A stretch of 64,000 nt of DNA from Thermoactinomyces intermedius. Lineage in GTDB: Bacteria > Bacillota > Bacilli > Thermoactinomycetales > Thermoactinomycetaceae. The position numbers and the translations under genes were made by a program. The stretch lies in assembly GCF_016055025.1 (NCBI RefSeq), contig NZ_JAECVW010000003.1, one strand, 5' to 3'. The notes beneath the pieces were generated by a model. It saw nothing but the letters and a program-made list of their open reading frames with translations, had not been told where the DNA came from and did no database searches. Below, in pieces: positions 41,203-49,315 of this stretch (positions are counted from its first letter, which is position 1; every line of letters begins with the position of its first letter).

Positions 41203-42061
41203 CGGGTGCGGAGGTTCGGCGGACGAGAGTGCAACAAACGGTTCATCCAAAACCGTGACTTACCAATCTGAAAACGGGCCCGTCGAGGTTCCGGAACATC
41301 CCAAACGCATCGTGGTGCTTTCGCAATTTGCCGGGAACGTGATGGCGCTTGGCGGCAATATTGTCGGGGTGGATTCCTGGGCGAAAGACAATCCCCGTTT
41401 CAAAGACAAGCTGAAAAATGCGGAAGTGGTCAGCGATGAAGATTTGGAGAAAATCATCGAGTTGAATCCGGACCTGATTATTGGTGTTTCCACAACGAAA
41501 AACGTGGATAAACTGAAACAAATCGCTCCCACCGTGACCTATACCTATGGAAAATTGGACTACCTGACACAGCATCTTGAAATTGGGAAGCTTCTCAACA
41601 AAGAAGAGGAAGCCCGCAAATGGATTGACCAATTCAAAGCGGAAGCCAAGAAAACCGGAGAGGAAATCAAAGCCAAAATCGGCGAAGATGCAACGGTTTC
41701 CGTGATCGAGAACTTTGATAAACAACTGTATGTTTTCGGGGATAACTGGGGACGGGGAACGGAGATCCTTTATCAGGAAATGGGCCTGAAAATGCCCCCA
41801 AAAGTAAAAGAGAAAGCGTTGGGACCGGGTTATTATGCCATCTCGCCCGAAGTTTTGCGTGATTTTGCCGGGGATTATGTGATTTTCAGCAAATACAAAG
41901 ATGCGGACACATCGTTTGAGAAAACCGAAACTTACCAAAACATCCCGGCGGTGAAAAATCACCGCGTGTTTGAAGTCGATGCGAGAGGTTTCTTCTTCAA
42001 TGATCCCCTGACTTTGGAATATCAGCTTGATTTCTTTAAAAAATCCTTTTTAAACCAGTAA
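41156..42061 (+). CDS. Iron-siderophore ABC transporter, substrate-binding lipoprotein
   Basis: 301 aa. Lipobox LFLSGCGGS (Cys at residue 18) after a short signal peptide. The periplasmic-binding FhuD/FepB-type fold: VPEHPKRIVVLSQFAGNVMA, NPDLIIGVSTTKNVDKLKQI and YVIFSKYKD. Iron-hydroxamate or related substrates are likely, but the siderophore cannot be named. ATG 41156 has AAAGGAG upstream inside the ATPase gene, confirming the overlap. A weak hairpin follows (42070-42098). Confidence 0.95.
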   Translation: MKKIWPLLLGLALFLSGCGGSADESATNGSSKTVTYQSENGPVEVPEHPKRIVVLSQFAGNVMALGGNIVGVDSWAKDNPRFKDKLKNAEVVSDEDLEKIIELNPDLIIGVSTTKNVDKLKQIAPTVTYTYGKLDYLTQHLEIGKLLNKEEEARKWIDQFKAEAKKTGEEIKAKIGEDATVSVIENFDKQLYVFGDNWGRGTEILYQEMGLKMPPKVKEKALGPGYYAISPEVLRDFAGDYVIFSKYKDADTSFEKTETYQNIPAVKNHRVFEVDARGFFFNDPLTLEYQLDFFKKSFLNQ

Positions 42062-42125
42062 CATGCGGGGAAGAGGGGCCCTTGGACAGGGTGCCTCTTC
42101 CTGATGATAGAAAGATGAGATCAAC

Positions 42126-43133
42126 ATGTTGAAAAACAAGAGTTCTTTTCCGTTTGTTTTGAAATTGACGGCCGGGTTGGCCATTCTTTTTCTCTCTTTT
42201 GTCATCGCCATGGTGATGGGTGCGGCTGATACCAGTCTCAGGGAAGTGTGGCTGGCGATCACCGGCGGTGAAAAATCGGAGACGATCACGATGATCCGGG
42301 AGATCCGTTTGCCTCGTGAAGTGGCGGCCGTTTTTGTCGGAGCGGCACTATCGGTGGCCGGCGCCGTCATGCAGGGGTTGACCCGAAATCCGCTGGCCGA
42401 TCCCGGGTTGCTGGGCCTGACGGCCGGAGCCAATGCGTCATTGGCTTTCCTGCTGGCTTTTCACTCCTCTGCCGGATACTTTGTCCTCACGATGGCTTGT
42501 TTTGTCGGAGCTTTTGCGGGGGTGTGTCTGGTGTTCGGCATCAGTGCGGTGAAAAAAGGCGGTTTTTCGCCTTTTAAAATCGTGTTGGCGGGAGCGGCGG
42601 TGACGGCCTTTTTGCAAGGGATTGCGGAAGCCATCGGATTGTATTTCAAAATTTCCAAAGATGTGTCGATGTGGACGGCCGGCGGATTGATCGGAACTTC
42701 CTGGGAACAGCTGAAAGTGATCATTCCGTTTATTGCCGCCGGCATTTTGATTGCTCTTTATCTCTCCCGGCAGTTGACCATCCTCAGTTTGAATGAGGAG
42801 GTGGCCGTCGGATTGGGGCAAAAGACCCGGCAGATCAAAGCGGTATTGTTCATGGTGGTCACCATCCTTGCCGGAGCCGCGGTGGCGATTGCCGGCAACA
42901 TGGCTTTTATCGGCTTGATGGTTCCTCACATCGTCAGGGCGGTGGTGGGCACGGATTACCGCTTTGTTCTTCCCATGTCCGCCGTGTTCGGGGCTGCTTT
43001 CATGCTTCTGGCCGATACGCTGGGCCGGACGATCCATGCCCCGTTTGAGACACCGGTGTCGGCCATTGTTTACATACTGGGACTGCCCTTCTTTCTGTTG
43101 ATCGTGCGCAAAGGAGGGAGAACTGTTTTATGA
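42126..43133 (+). CDS. Iron-siderophore ABC transporter, FecCD permease 1
   Basis: 335 aa with about nine to ten helices. The family signatures are IREIRLPREVAAVFVGAALSVAG, GAVMQGLTRNPLADPGLLGLTAG and IAGNMAFIGLMVPHIVRAVVG (ATPase contact loop) and the ADTLGRT near the C-terminus. It pairs with the permease at 43130, overlapping it by 4 bases, to form the heterodimeric channel. Confidence 0.95.
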   Translation: MLKNKSSFPFVLKLTAGLAILFLSFVIAMVMGAADTSLREVWLAITGGEKSETITMIREIRLPREVAAVFVGAALSVAGAVMQGLTRNPLADPGLLGLTAGANASLAFLLAFHSSAGYFVLTMACFVGAFAGVCLVFGISAVKKGGFSPFKIVLAGAAVTAFLQGIAEAIGLYFKISKDVSMWTAGGLIGTSWEQLKVIIPFIAAGILIALYLSRQLTILSLNEEVAVGLGQKTRQIKAVLFMVVTILAGAAVAIAGNMAFIGLMVPHIVRAVVGTDYRFVLPMSAVFGAAFMLLADTLGRTIHAPFETPVSAIVYILGLPFFLLIVRKGGRTVL

Positions 43134-44137
43134 TCCATCCTTCCGTGTTAAAGAAACAAAAAATCATCATCGGGATCTTGCTTGTCCTGACGGGGATCAC
43201 CATGGTCCTCAGCTTGGGGCTTGGCCGTTCCTCGGTCTCTTACGACCGGATTTTGCCGATTCTCTTGGGGGATGGGACATTTAAAGAAGAATTTGTCTTC
43301 TATTCGATTCGCCTGCCGCGGATCGTGGTGACCCTCCTTTCCGGAATGGCTTTGGCTGTGTCCGGAGCCATTTTACAGGGAATTACGCGCAATGATCTGG
43401 CCGACCCCGGCATCATCGGCATCAATTCCGGAGCCGGGATCGGGGTGGCCGTCTTTTTTCTGTTTTTCCCGGTGGAGGCCGGATCGTTTATCTATCTGCT
43501 GCCGGTCGTGGCTTTTTTATCCGGCATGTTGACCGCCATCCTTCTTTATGTGTTTTCTTATCAAAAAGGGACGGGGCTCCAGCTGGCCCGTTTGATTTTG
43601 ACGGGTGTGGGATTTTACATGGCTTTTTCCGGGGCGATGCTGGTCATTATTTCCTCGGCTGAGCGCGAAAAAGTGGATTTTATTGCGCGATGGCTCAACG
43701 GCAATATTTGGGGGGACGATTGGCCGTTTATCTGGGCGCTCCTCCCCTGGCTGTTGGTGTTTATCCCGTTTACCTTTTACAAAGCCAATCAATTAAATCT
43801 GTTGAGTTTTAATGATTCGGTTGCCATCGGAGTCGGTTTGCCCCTGCAAAAAGAAAGGATGTTCCTGCTTTTTGCGGCTGTGGCGCTTGCGGCTTCCGCC
43901 GTATCCGTCACCGGCGGGATTGCTTTTATCGGCTTGATGGCTCCCCATTTGGCAAAAGCCTTGATCGGACCGAGAAATCAGCTGTTTTTGCCGATCGCCC
44001 TGTTGATCGGTGGTTGGCTGCTTTTGTCGGCCGATACCATCGGACGCAATCTTTTGGAACCGGACGGCATTCCGGCCGGAATCGTGGCATCGCTGATCGG
44101 AGCGCCTTATTTTGTTTACTTGTTGCTCCGGAAATAG
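43130..44137 (+). CDS. Iron-siderophore ABC transporter, FecCD permease 2
   Basis: 335 aa. SIRLPRIVVTLLSGMALAVS and GAILQGITRNDLADPGIIGI with VTGGIAFIGLMAPHLAKALI and ADTIGRNLLEPDGIPAGIV mark the second FecCD subunit. The ATG overlaps the preceding stop (ATGA). Last gene of the operon; a terminator follows at 44183. Confidence 0.95.
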   Translation: MIHPSVLKKQKIIIGILLVLTGITMVLSLGLGRSSVSYDRILPILLGDGTFKEEFVFYSIRLPRIVVTLLSGMALAVSGAILQGITRNDLADPGIIGINSGAGIGVAVFFLFFPVEAGSFIYLLPVVAFLSGMLTAILLYVFSYQKGTGLQLARLILTGVGFYMAFSGAMLVIISSAEREKVDFIARWLNGNIWGDDWPFIWALLPWLLVFIPFTFYKANQLNLLSFNDSVAIGVGLPLQKERMFLLFAAVALAASAVSVTGGIAFIGLMAPHLAKALIGPRNQLFLPIALLIGGWLLLSADTIGRNLLEPDGIPAGIVASLIGAPYFVYLLLRK

Positions 44138-44182
44138 AAAAGCGTTTTTTCCGTTGGCCTTATCCTGCGGGCCCGTGAGAGA

Positions 44183-44227
44183 AACCGTGCTTTTGTTCCA
44201 ACAGGGATGAAAGCGCGGTTTTTTTGA
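44183..44227 (+). terminator. Terminator of the iron transporter operon
   Basis: AACCGTGCTTT / AAAGCGCGGTT stem with one G-T pair and a T7 tail. Confidence 0.8.
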
Positions 44228-44363
44228 AGGGAAATTTCAGCTTCAGGCCGGATAATGGAAATGATTTGGAGAGAAAGGCGGTGACCCGACTGATGAAACA
44301 ATTGGCGGGGATCAAAATATTGGTTGTGGATGAAGGGGCGGATGCCGTTCAGGAGCACCGGAA

Positions 44364-45494
44364 TCAAGGTTCCAGTGCTCCTTTGACATCATACAGGGAC
44401 AGATCGATGTCCAATTCCAATCCCAACGCCAGTTTGGCCAGTTGGTTTCCGATAAAAGGCCCCATCGTCAGTCCTGAGGCTCCCAGTCCATTGGCCAGCA
44501 GGATGCCGTCCCATCCGGGAAGCGGGCCGATGACCGGAAGGAACCCGGGGGTATAGGGCCGGAAGCCGACTCTGGTTTCCAGCAAGGTGCTGTGTTCCAG
44601 TCCGGGGGCGACGTCCAACGCTTTTTGAATCACTTCGAACAAGCCGCCGGCAGTGACCCGGGTGTCAAAGTGATCCAAATCATTTTCGTGGGTTGCCCCG
44701 ACGATGATCCGATGATCCTCCAATGTCAGCATGTACTGATCATTGGGCGGCATGATGACCGGCCAATGGTTGGTGGGCGTGTCAGGCAATTGCAAATGGA
44801 CGATTTGCCCTTTTTGGAAAGTGCCCAAAAAATTTACCCCCAGCGGGGCAAGCAATGATTTTGCCCATGCTCCCGCGCAGACAATCACGATATCTGCCGG
44901 AATCACCTCTTTGTCATCCACCCTGACGCCCGTCACCTTTTTTCCCTGATGCAAGAGCGAGGCGCTTCCCTGGATGAACGATGCGCCGTTTTTTTGTGAC
45001 GCACGGAGCAGGGTGTCGCGGAGGGCACGGCCATCCACGCGGGCCGCCCCTTCCACATGCAGGGAAAAAAAATGGCTGGCAAGCGGGGGAAACAGTTCCC
45101 GTGTCTTTTGGGGCGGCAACGGGGTGAGCTTGCCGATTTCCGGTGCCTCCTGCCGGCGTTTTTCGGCCCGCTCTTCCACTTTGGCGAGCCTGTTGGTATC
45201 CGTATGAATGCGAAGCGCACCGACTTTTTTATAACCGGTTTGTTTTTCCCCGTCTTTTTCCAACCGGGCGATCAGTTGCGAATAAAAGCGGGCTCCTTTT
45301 TTCGCCAGTTGATACCAGGCTTTGTTCCGCCTCTGTGACAACCAGGGACAAATGATTCCGGCGGCGGCGTCGGTGGCTTGTCCCGGATCTTTGCGGTCGA
45401 TGATCGTAACCTTCACATCGGCACTCAGTTTGGTCAATTGGTACGCAGTGGAGGCGCCTGAAATTCCGCCTCCGATGACAATCACTTTTTTCAT
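44364..45494 (-). CDS. FAD-dependent oxidoreductase (DAO/glycine oxidase-like)
   Basis: 376 aa. The dinucleotide-binding motif is VIVIGGGISGASTAYQLTKL, with IIDRKDPGQATDAAAGIICPW just behind. ADIVIVCAGAWAKSLLAPLG and the C-terminal ETRVGFRPYTPGFLPVIGP and ANGLGASGLTMGPFIGNQLA are D-amino-acid-oxidase-type. It resembles ThiO/glycine oxidase, but no thiazole gene adjoins it, so the substrate is open. Start ATG 45494 follows AAGGG; the TTG at 45500 is less likely. Confidence 0.88.
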   Translation of the reverse strand: MKKVIVIGGGISGASTAYQLTKLSADVKVTIIDRKDPGQATDAAAGIICPWLSQRRNKAWYQLAKKGARFYSQLIARLEKDGEKQTGYKKVGALRIHTDTNRLAKVEERAEKRRQEAPEIGKLTPLPPQKTRELFPPLASHFFSLHVEGAARVDGRALRDTLLRASQKNGASFIQGSASLLHQGKKVTGVRVDDKEVIPADIVIVCAGAWAKSLLAPLGVNFLGTFQKGQIVHLQLPDTPTNHWPVIMPPNDQYMLTLEDHRIIVGATHENDLDHFDTRVTAGGLFEVIQKALDVAPGLEHSTLLETRVGFRPYTPGFLPVIGPLPGWDGILLANGLGASGLTMGPFIGNQLAKLALGLELDIDLSLYDVKGALEP

Positions 45495-45702
45495 GGTCAA
45501 CCCTTCTTTTTCAGGATTCGTTTTTCATTATACCGGTTTGGGGAAACAAACTTGAGCCTGGGAGAGGAACCGGGTCATCCAAAACGGCCCGATTCCTGTT
45601 TTTCTGCCGCATCCATCAGGGAGCGGATGGACATGATATGATTGGTTGGGGGTGACCGGGATTTGGATGCAAACAGTCGGTTGTCAAGTTGTTTATCTTG
45701 AC

Positions 45703-45741
45703 ATATACTTTTTTGATATATGAAGTAATATGAAAGTATAT
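45703..45741. promoter_or_regulatory. Inverted repeat upstream of nitroreductase
   Basis: Perfect 9-bp arms ATATACTTT (45703-45711) and AAAGTATAT (45733-45741) in AT-rich sequence beside TTGACA (45698-45703), 40 bases before the start codon. Confidence 0.45.
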
Positions 45742-45781
45742 TTTTCTGTCTGATTTCTATTTAATTAATCGGGGTGATTGG

Positions 45782-46390
45782 ATGTCAACAAAAACCATGG
45801 ATGCGATTGAAGTGATGAAAGCGCGTTCCACGGTTCGCAAATATGATCCGGATGCAAACATTCCGGAAGCGGAATTGAGTGAACTTCTGGAGATTGCCAC
45901 CCAGGCTCCTTCTGCCTGGAACTTGCAACATTGGCGCTTTCTCGTCATCACATCTAAAGAGATGAAGGAAAAACTGTTGCCCATTGCATACAATCAAGAG
46001 CAAGTGGTGGAAGCGGCAGCCACCGTGGCCGTGTTGGGAGACCTGCAAGCGAATGAAACGGCCAGAATCGTCTATAAGGATGCTAGAAAAGACATTTACG
46101 ATTTAATGATCCGCCAGGTGGACGGAGCTTATCAAAATGAACGGTTCGCCCGGGATGAAGCTTTTTTGAATGCCGGTTTTGCCGCCATGCAGCTGATGTT
46201 GGCAGCCAAAGCCAAAGGGTATGACACTTGTCCGATCGGAGGATTTGACCGGGAAAAATTTGTGGAGGAATTCCGGGTTCCCGATCGTTATGCGCCTGTT
46301 ATGCTGATCACGATCGGCAAAGCGGCGGCTCCGGCCCGGCCGACGACCCGTTTGCCTTTGGATCAGGTCGTGGTGAAGGAAAGCTTTTAA
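45782..46390 (+). CDS. Nitroreductase family protein
   Basis: 202 aa. FMN-binding family signatures: MKARSTVRKYDP, LEIATQAPSAWNLQHWRFLV and YDTCPIGGFDREKFVEEFRV with a terminal RPTTRLPLDQVV. Probably an NAD(P)H:quinone or nitro-compound reductase of the MhqN/YodC/YdgI group. The ATG follows GGGGTGATTGG. Regulation by a redox or quinone sensor is suggested by the inverted repeat upstream. A terminator follows. Confidence 0.92.
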   Translation: MSTKTMDAIEVMKARSTVRKYDPDANIPEAELSELLEIATQAPSAWNLQHWRFLVITSKEMKEKLLPIAYNQEQVVEAAATVAVLGDLQANETARIVYKDARKDIYDLMIRQVDGAYQNERFARDEAFLNAGFAAMQLMLAAKAKGYDTCPIGGFDREKFVEEFRVPDRYAPVMLITIGKAAAPARPTTRLPLDQVVVKESF

Positions 46391-46423
46391 ACCGTATTTC
46401 ATGCATAACTGAAAACCGGAACG

Positions 46424-46463
46424 CGGGAGGGGTTCGGAAGCAGGCCGGCCCCTCCCGTTTTTT
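46424..46463 (+). terminator. Terminator after nitroreductase
   Basis: CGGGAGGGG / CCCCTCCCG stem with a 16-base loop and T6. Confidence 0.8.
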
Positions 46464-46595
46464 GTTGCAAAAGAGGCACGAACCGCATCCGGTGTTTTGT
46501 TTTTGTTCATATCCTTTTTGGAATCCGTGTTTTTAAAGAAGCGATGTGGGGAAAAAGTATGAACATGGAGCATTGACTTACGTGAGGTGAGAATC

Positions 46596-47180
46596 ATGCT
46601 GGTGTGCCTTGACCCGGGACACGGGGGAGAGGATTTGGGGTCGGTGGGTTATTCTCTGGCCGAAAAAGATGTCTGCTTGGAAATTGCTTTTCGCGTTCGC
46701 CGCAAGTTGTTAAATTATGAAGGTGTGTCCGTGACCATGACCCGGTCTGTGGATACCGACGTGAGTGCCCGGGAAAGGATTGAGTGGGCGAATCGTCAGA
46801 ATGCGGACTTATTTTTAAGCATCCATACCAATGCTTCCCCCGATCCCACCATGTCCGGGTTTGCCTCCTATGTGAGCGTGATTGCAGGATTGGAAGAGAG
46901 AAAAATCCAGTGCTGGCTTCATAATCAGCTGACGGGCTTTTTAAGAAAATACGGCGTGATGGACTTGGGAAAGAAAAATGACACAGAGACGGCGGAAGGA
47001 AGAATCCAGGAATTGCGCGGGGTGAACATGCCTGCGATCACGGTGGCTTCGTTGTTTATCACCCACATGCGGGAAAATCATCTTCTTTCAGACGCCCGGT
47101 TTTTGGATCAATACGCGGAAACCATTACGGAAGGAATCGCCCGGATCCACCGGTGCCAAAAGAAAGAAAAAATCTGGTGA
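46596..47180 (+). CDS. N-acetylmuramoyl-L-alanine amidase (Amidase_3)
   Basis: 194 aa, the catalytic domain only. Zinc ligands: LDPGHGGEDLGSVG (His), KDVCLEIAF (Glu) and LFLSIHTNASPDP (His), with the catalytic Glu expected near the C-terminus. It cleaves the amide between MurNAc and the peptide stem. It has no signal peptide and no binding repeats, unlike most secreted autolysins; it is shorter than spore CwlD (about 237 aa). Start ATG 46596 is 6 bases after GAGGTG; GTG 46587 is within that site. Confidence 0.88.
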   Translation: MLVCLDPGHGGEDLGSVGYSLAEKDVCLEIAFRVRRKLLNYEGVSVTMTRSVDTDVSARERIEWANRQNADLFLSIHTNASPDPTMSGFASYVSVIAGLEERKIQCWLHNQLTGFLRKYGVMDLGKKNDTETAEGRIQELRGVNMPAITVASLFITHMRENHLLSDARFLDQYAETITEGIARIHRCQKKEKIW

Positions 47181-47204
47181 ACGTGAGCGGGGCATAAAAA
47201 AACT

Positions 47205-47245
47205 GCCGGCCTTGATTAAAAGGCCGACAGTTTTTTTATTTATTC
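47205..47245. terminator. Bidirectional terminator
   Basis: CTGCCGGCCTT / AAGGCCGACAG stem between A6 and T7 tracts, between the amidase and cyclophilin genes. Confidence 0.85.
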
Positions 47246-47677
47246 TTCCCAGACTTTGACTTCTTTCATGACCGTTCCGGGCTGCATGTTCAGCACATGC
47301 TCCATTCCTTTGGTCACCATGCCGAAAACGGTGTGCACCCCGTCCAAATGCGGCTGGGGTTCATGGACAATGAAAAATTGGCAAGATCCGGTGTCTTTCC
47401 CGCGATGCGCCATCGATACGGCTCCGGTCACATGACGGTGCGGATTGTTTTCCGTTTCGCAAGGAATGGTGTATCCGGCATCACCGTTTCCCAGCCCGTT
47501 GGGGCAACCTCCCTGGCTGACAAATCCCGGAATCACCCGGTGAAAGTTGAGCCCGTTGTAAAAGCCCTCATTGGCCAGTTTGCGAAAGTTATTGACCGTG
47601 ATGGGAGCTTCATCCGGGAAAAATTCGATCTCGATGATTCCTCCGTTTTCCAGCAAAATTTCGCCTTTGACTGTCAT
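47240..47677 (-). CDS. Cyclophilin-type peptidyl-prolyl cis-trans isomerase
   Basis: 145 aa. NFRKLANEGFYNGLNFHRVI and GFVSQGGCPNGLGNGDAGY then SMAHRGKDTGSCQFFI and HLDGVHTVFGMVTKGM are the cyclophilin core (catalytic Arg in FHRVI). No signal peptide, so cytoplasmic, like PpiB. Start ATG 47677 follows GAGGAG at 8 bases. Confidence 0.95.
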   Translation of the reverse strand: MTVKGEILLENGGIIEIEFFPDEAPITVNNFRKLANEGFYNGLNFHRVIPGFVSQGGCPNGLGNGDAGYTIPCETENNPHRHVTGAVSMAHRGKDTGSCQFFIVHEPQPHLDGVHTVFGMVTKGMEHVLNMQPGTVMKEVKVWEE

Positions 47678-47740
47678 TGGATTCACTCCTCATTGATGGA
47701 CGTATTTATTTTACCTCGTTTTCGCAAGGAAAAGAAGCGG

Positions 47741-48010
47741 TCATTTTTTGTTTTTTGCTTCTTCGGCCAAACGGGCTCCTTCGTTTTTGATGACTCTTTC
47801 CACTTCCGACATTTGCTTGACGGGATCGGGCATGCGCCGGATTTTTCTCAAGTCGGGTTCCAGAAACTGCACTTTTCCCCCTTGCCCGGTATGGACATAA
47901 CGCGCAACGCTGACGAGCAGTTCTTCATCTCCGTTTTTAATGACATAACGAATCACGTAAAACGGGTGTTGTTGTTCTTCCACCCCGCGTATTTCCACTG
48001 GATAAGCCAT
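47741..48010 (-). CDS. Conserved-looking hypothetical protein (89 aa)
   Basis: Begins MAYPVEIRGVEEQQHPFYVI and ends in a charged helix (SEVERVIKNEGARLAEEAKN). ATG 48010 has GGGGGAAT upstream; the extended frame to 48220 is unlikely. No family recognised; small, soluble, probably alpha/beta. Confidence 0.7.
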   Translation of the reverse strand: MAYPVEIRGVEEQQHPFYVIRYVIKNGDEELLVSVARYVHTGQGGKVQFLEPDLRKIRRMPDPVKQMSEVERVIKNEGARLAEEAKNKK

Positions 48011-48222
48011 CGAATTCCCCCTGATTTTGAGGTTTCCTTTATTGTACCAATGATGAAAAAAATGTACAGTGAAATAAGTCACCGTCCGAAAGGTCCCTTG
48101 GGCAATGAGAACGGGAAGCGTATTGCGGGTCCGGGTTATTTGTGTGATAGTAAAGATAGAAGATTGTCTCCTTGTTATATAACAATCTCGCCAAAAGAAT
48201 ACACGGAAAGAAGGGTTCATCC

Positions 48223-48666
48223 ATGTTTGCGCAGATGTTAAAAACCGTCTTGCAAATCGGCGGGATTTATCTTTTTTATGAGACGGGCGTGTGGATCCAG
48301 CAAAAGTTCCATGTCCCGATTCCGGGCAGTATGATCGGATTGTTTCTTTTGTTCATCTGTTTGTCCACCGGCATGGTCCGGATCTATTGGCTGCAATCAG
48401 GGGCGGATGCATTGCTTTCCTGGTTGCCGCTTTTGTTTCTGCCCTCTGTCATCGGGGTGATCGAATATGCCGGTTTTTTGAAACAACACGGGTTGCAAGC
48501 CATGGCCGTGGTTTTCATCAGTACGGTGCTGGTCATGTGTTTATCCGGATGGCTGGCACAATGGCTTGCCATGCGAAAGGAGGGTGTGGATGAACGAATG
48601 GATCAGCGGGGGAATATCCGTCGGTGTCACACTCGCGGTGTTCATCGCGATGAAACGTCTGTATAA
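48223..48666 (+). CDS. CidA/LrgA family holin-like protein
   Basis: 147 aa. Four transmembrane helices with the LrgA motif VPIPGSMIGLFLLFICLS and LFLPSVIGVIEYAGFL. Members modulate murein hydrolase export and cell death, or act in metabolite (pyruvate) transport. After helix 4 the frame continues for about 30 polar residues (DERMDQRGNIRRCHTRGVHR...), overlapping the cidB-like gene by 77 bases; this tail is not a usual feature. Start ATG 48223 behind AGAAGGG. Confidence 0.9.
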   Translation: MFAQMLKTVLQIGGIYLFYETGVWIQQKFHVPIPGSMIGLFLLFICLSTGMVRIYWLQSGADALLSWLPLLFLPSVIGVIEYAGFLKQHGLQAMAVVFISTVLVMCLSGWLAQWLAMRKEGVDERMDQRGNIRRCHTRGVHRDETSV

Positions 48667-49279
48667 ACGCTTCCCGTCGCCGTTTTTGCTGCCGCTTTTG
48701 ACTTCGGCAGCGGTTCTGATCAGCTTTTTGCTTTTATTCCATATTCCTTATGATGCCTATATGACCGGCGGACGGTGGCTGGACGGGTTTCTGGGGCCGG
48801 CGGTGGTGGCGATGGCGGTTCCGCTGTATCGCCACCGACAGATTGTGAAACGTTATCTTGCTCCGATACTGATCAGTGTGATTTCCGGTTGTTTCACCGC
48901 AGTGTTGAGCGGATACTTTTTGGCGGAGGCATTCGGGGTGAACCGCCGCCTTCTTTACACGTTGTTGCCAAAATCCGTGACCACGCCGGTGGCCATGGAC
49001 CTGGCCGAACTTTTGGGAGGCATCCCCTCTCTGGCCGCCTTGTTTGTGATTGTGGCCGGACTGGTCGGGGCGGTGTCGGGCCCGTATTTGATGAAATGGT
49101 GCAAGATCACCCATTACCTGGGCAAAGGCATCGGATTGGGCAGTGCTTCCCATGCGATTGGAACATCCAAAGCGCTGGAGATCGGGGATAAGGAAGGAAC
49201 CGCCAGTTTGGTGGCCATGACCCTGTGTGCCATTTTGACTTCTGTCTTGATTCCCCTCCTGCTTTGGTTTTTGCATTAA
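48590..49279 (+). CDS. CidB/LrgB family membrane protein
   Basis: 229 aa, about eight helices. The GVTLAVFIAMKRLYKRFPSP start, the central LLPKSVTTPVAMDLAELLGG and the GIGLGSASHAIGTSKALEIG motif are definitive LrgB/CidB. The start is ATG 48590 after AAAGGAGGG, inside the cidA-like frame. Partner of the LrgA-type protein; no LytS/LytR two-component genes adjoin. Confidence 0.95.
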   Translation: MNEWISGGISVGVTLAVFIAMKRLYKRFPSPFLLPLLTSAAVLISFLLLFHIPYDAYMTGGRWLDGFLGPAVVAMAVPLYRHRQIVKRYLAPILISVISGCFTAVLSGYFLAEAFGVNRRLLYTLLPKSVTTPVAMDLAELLGGIPSLAALFVIVAGLVGAVSGPYLMKWCKITHYLGKGIGLGSASHAIGTSKALEIGDKEGTASLVAMTLCAILTSVLIPLLLWFLH

Positions 49280-49312
49280 AAACAGGAACCCACGCAGGTT
49301 CCTGTTTTTCCG
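49279..49312. terminator. Bidirectional terminator
   Basis: AAAACAGGAACC / GGTTCCTGTTTT stem between convergent cidB-like and MFS genes. Confidence 0.85.
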
Positions 49313-49315
49313 TTT

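Noticed and set aside
42070..42098. Intrinsic terminator inside the iron transporter operon
   Set aside because: A hairpin is present but no T tract follows; it may only tune expression of the downstream permeases.
44224..44556. 110-codon plus-strand frame after the iron transporter operon
   Set aside because: Its second half lies antisense within the FAD oxidoreductase gene and its start is inside the operon terminator; composition is not protein-like.
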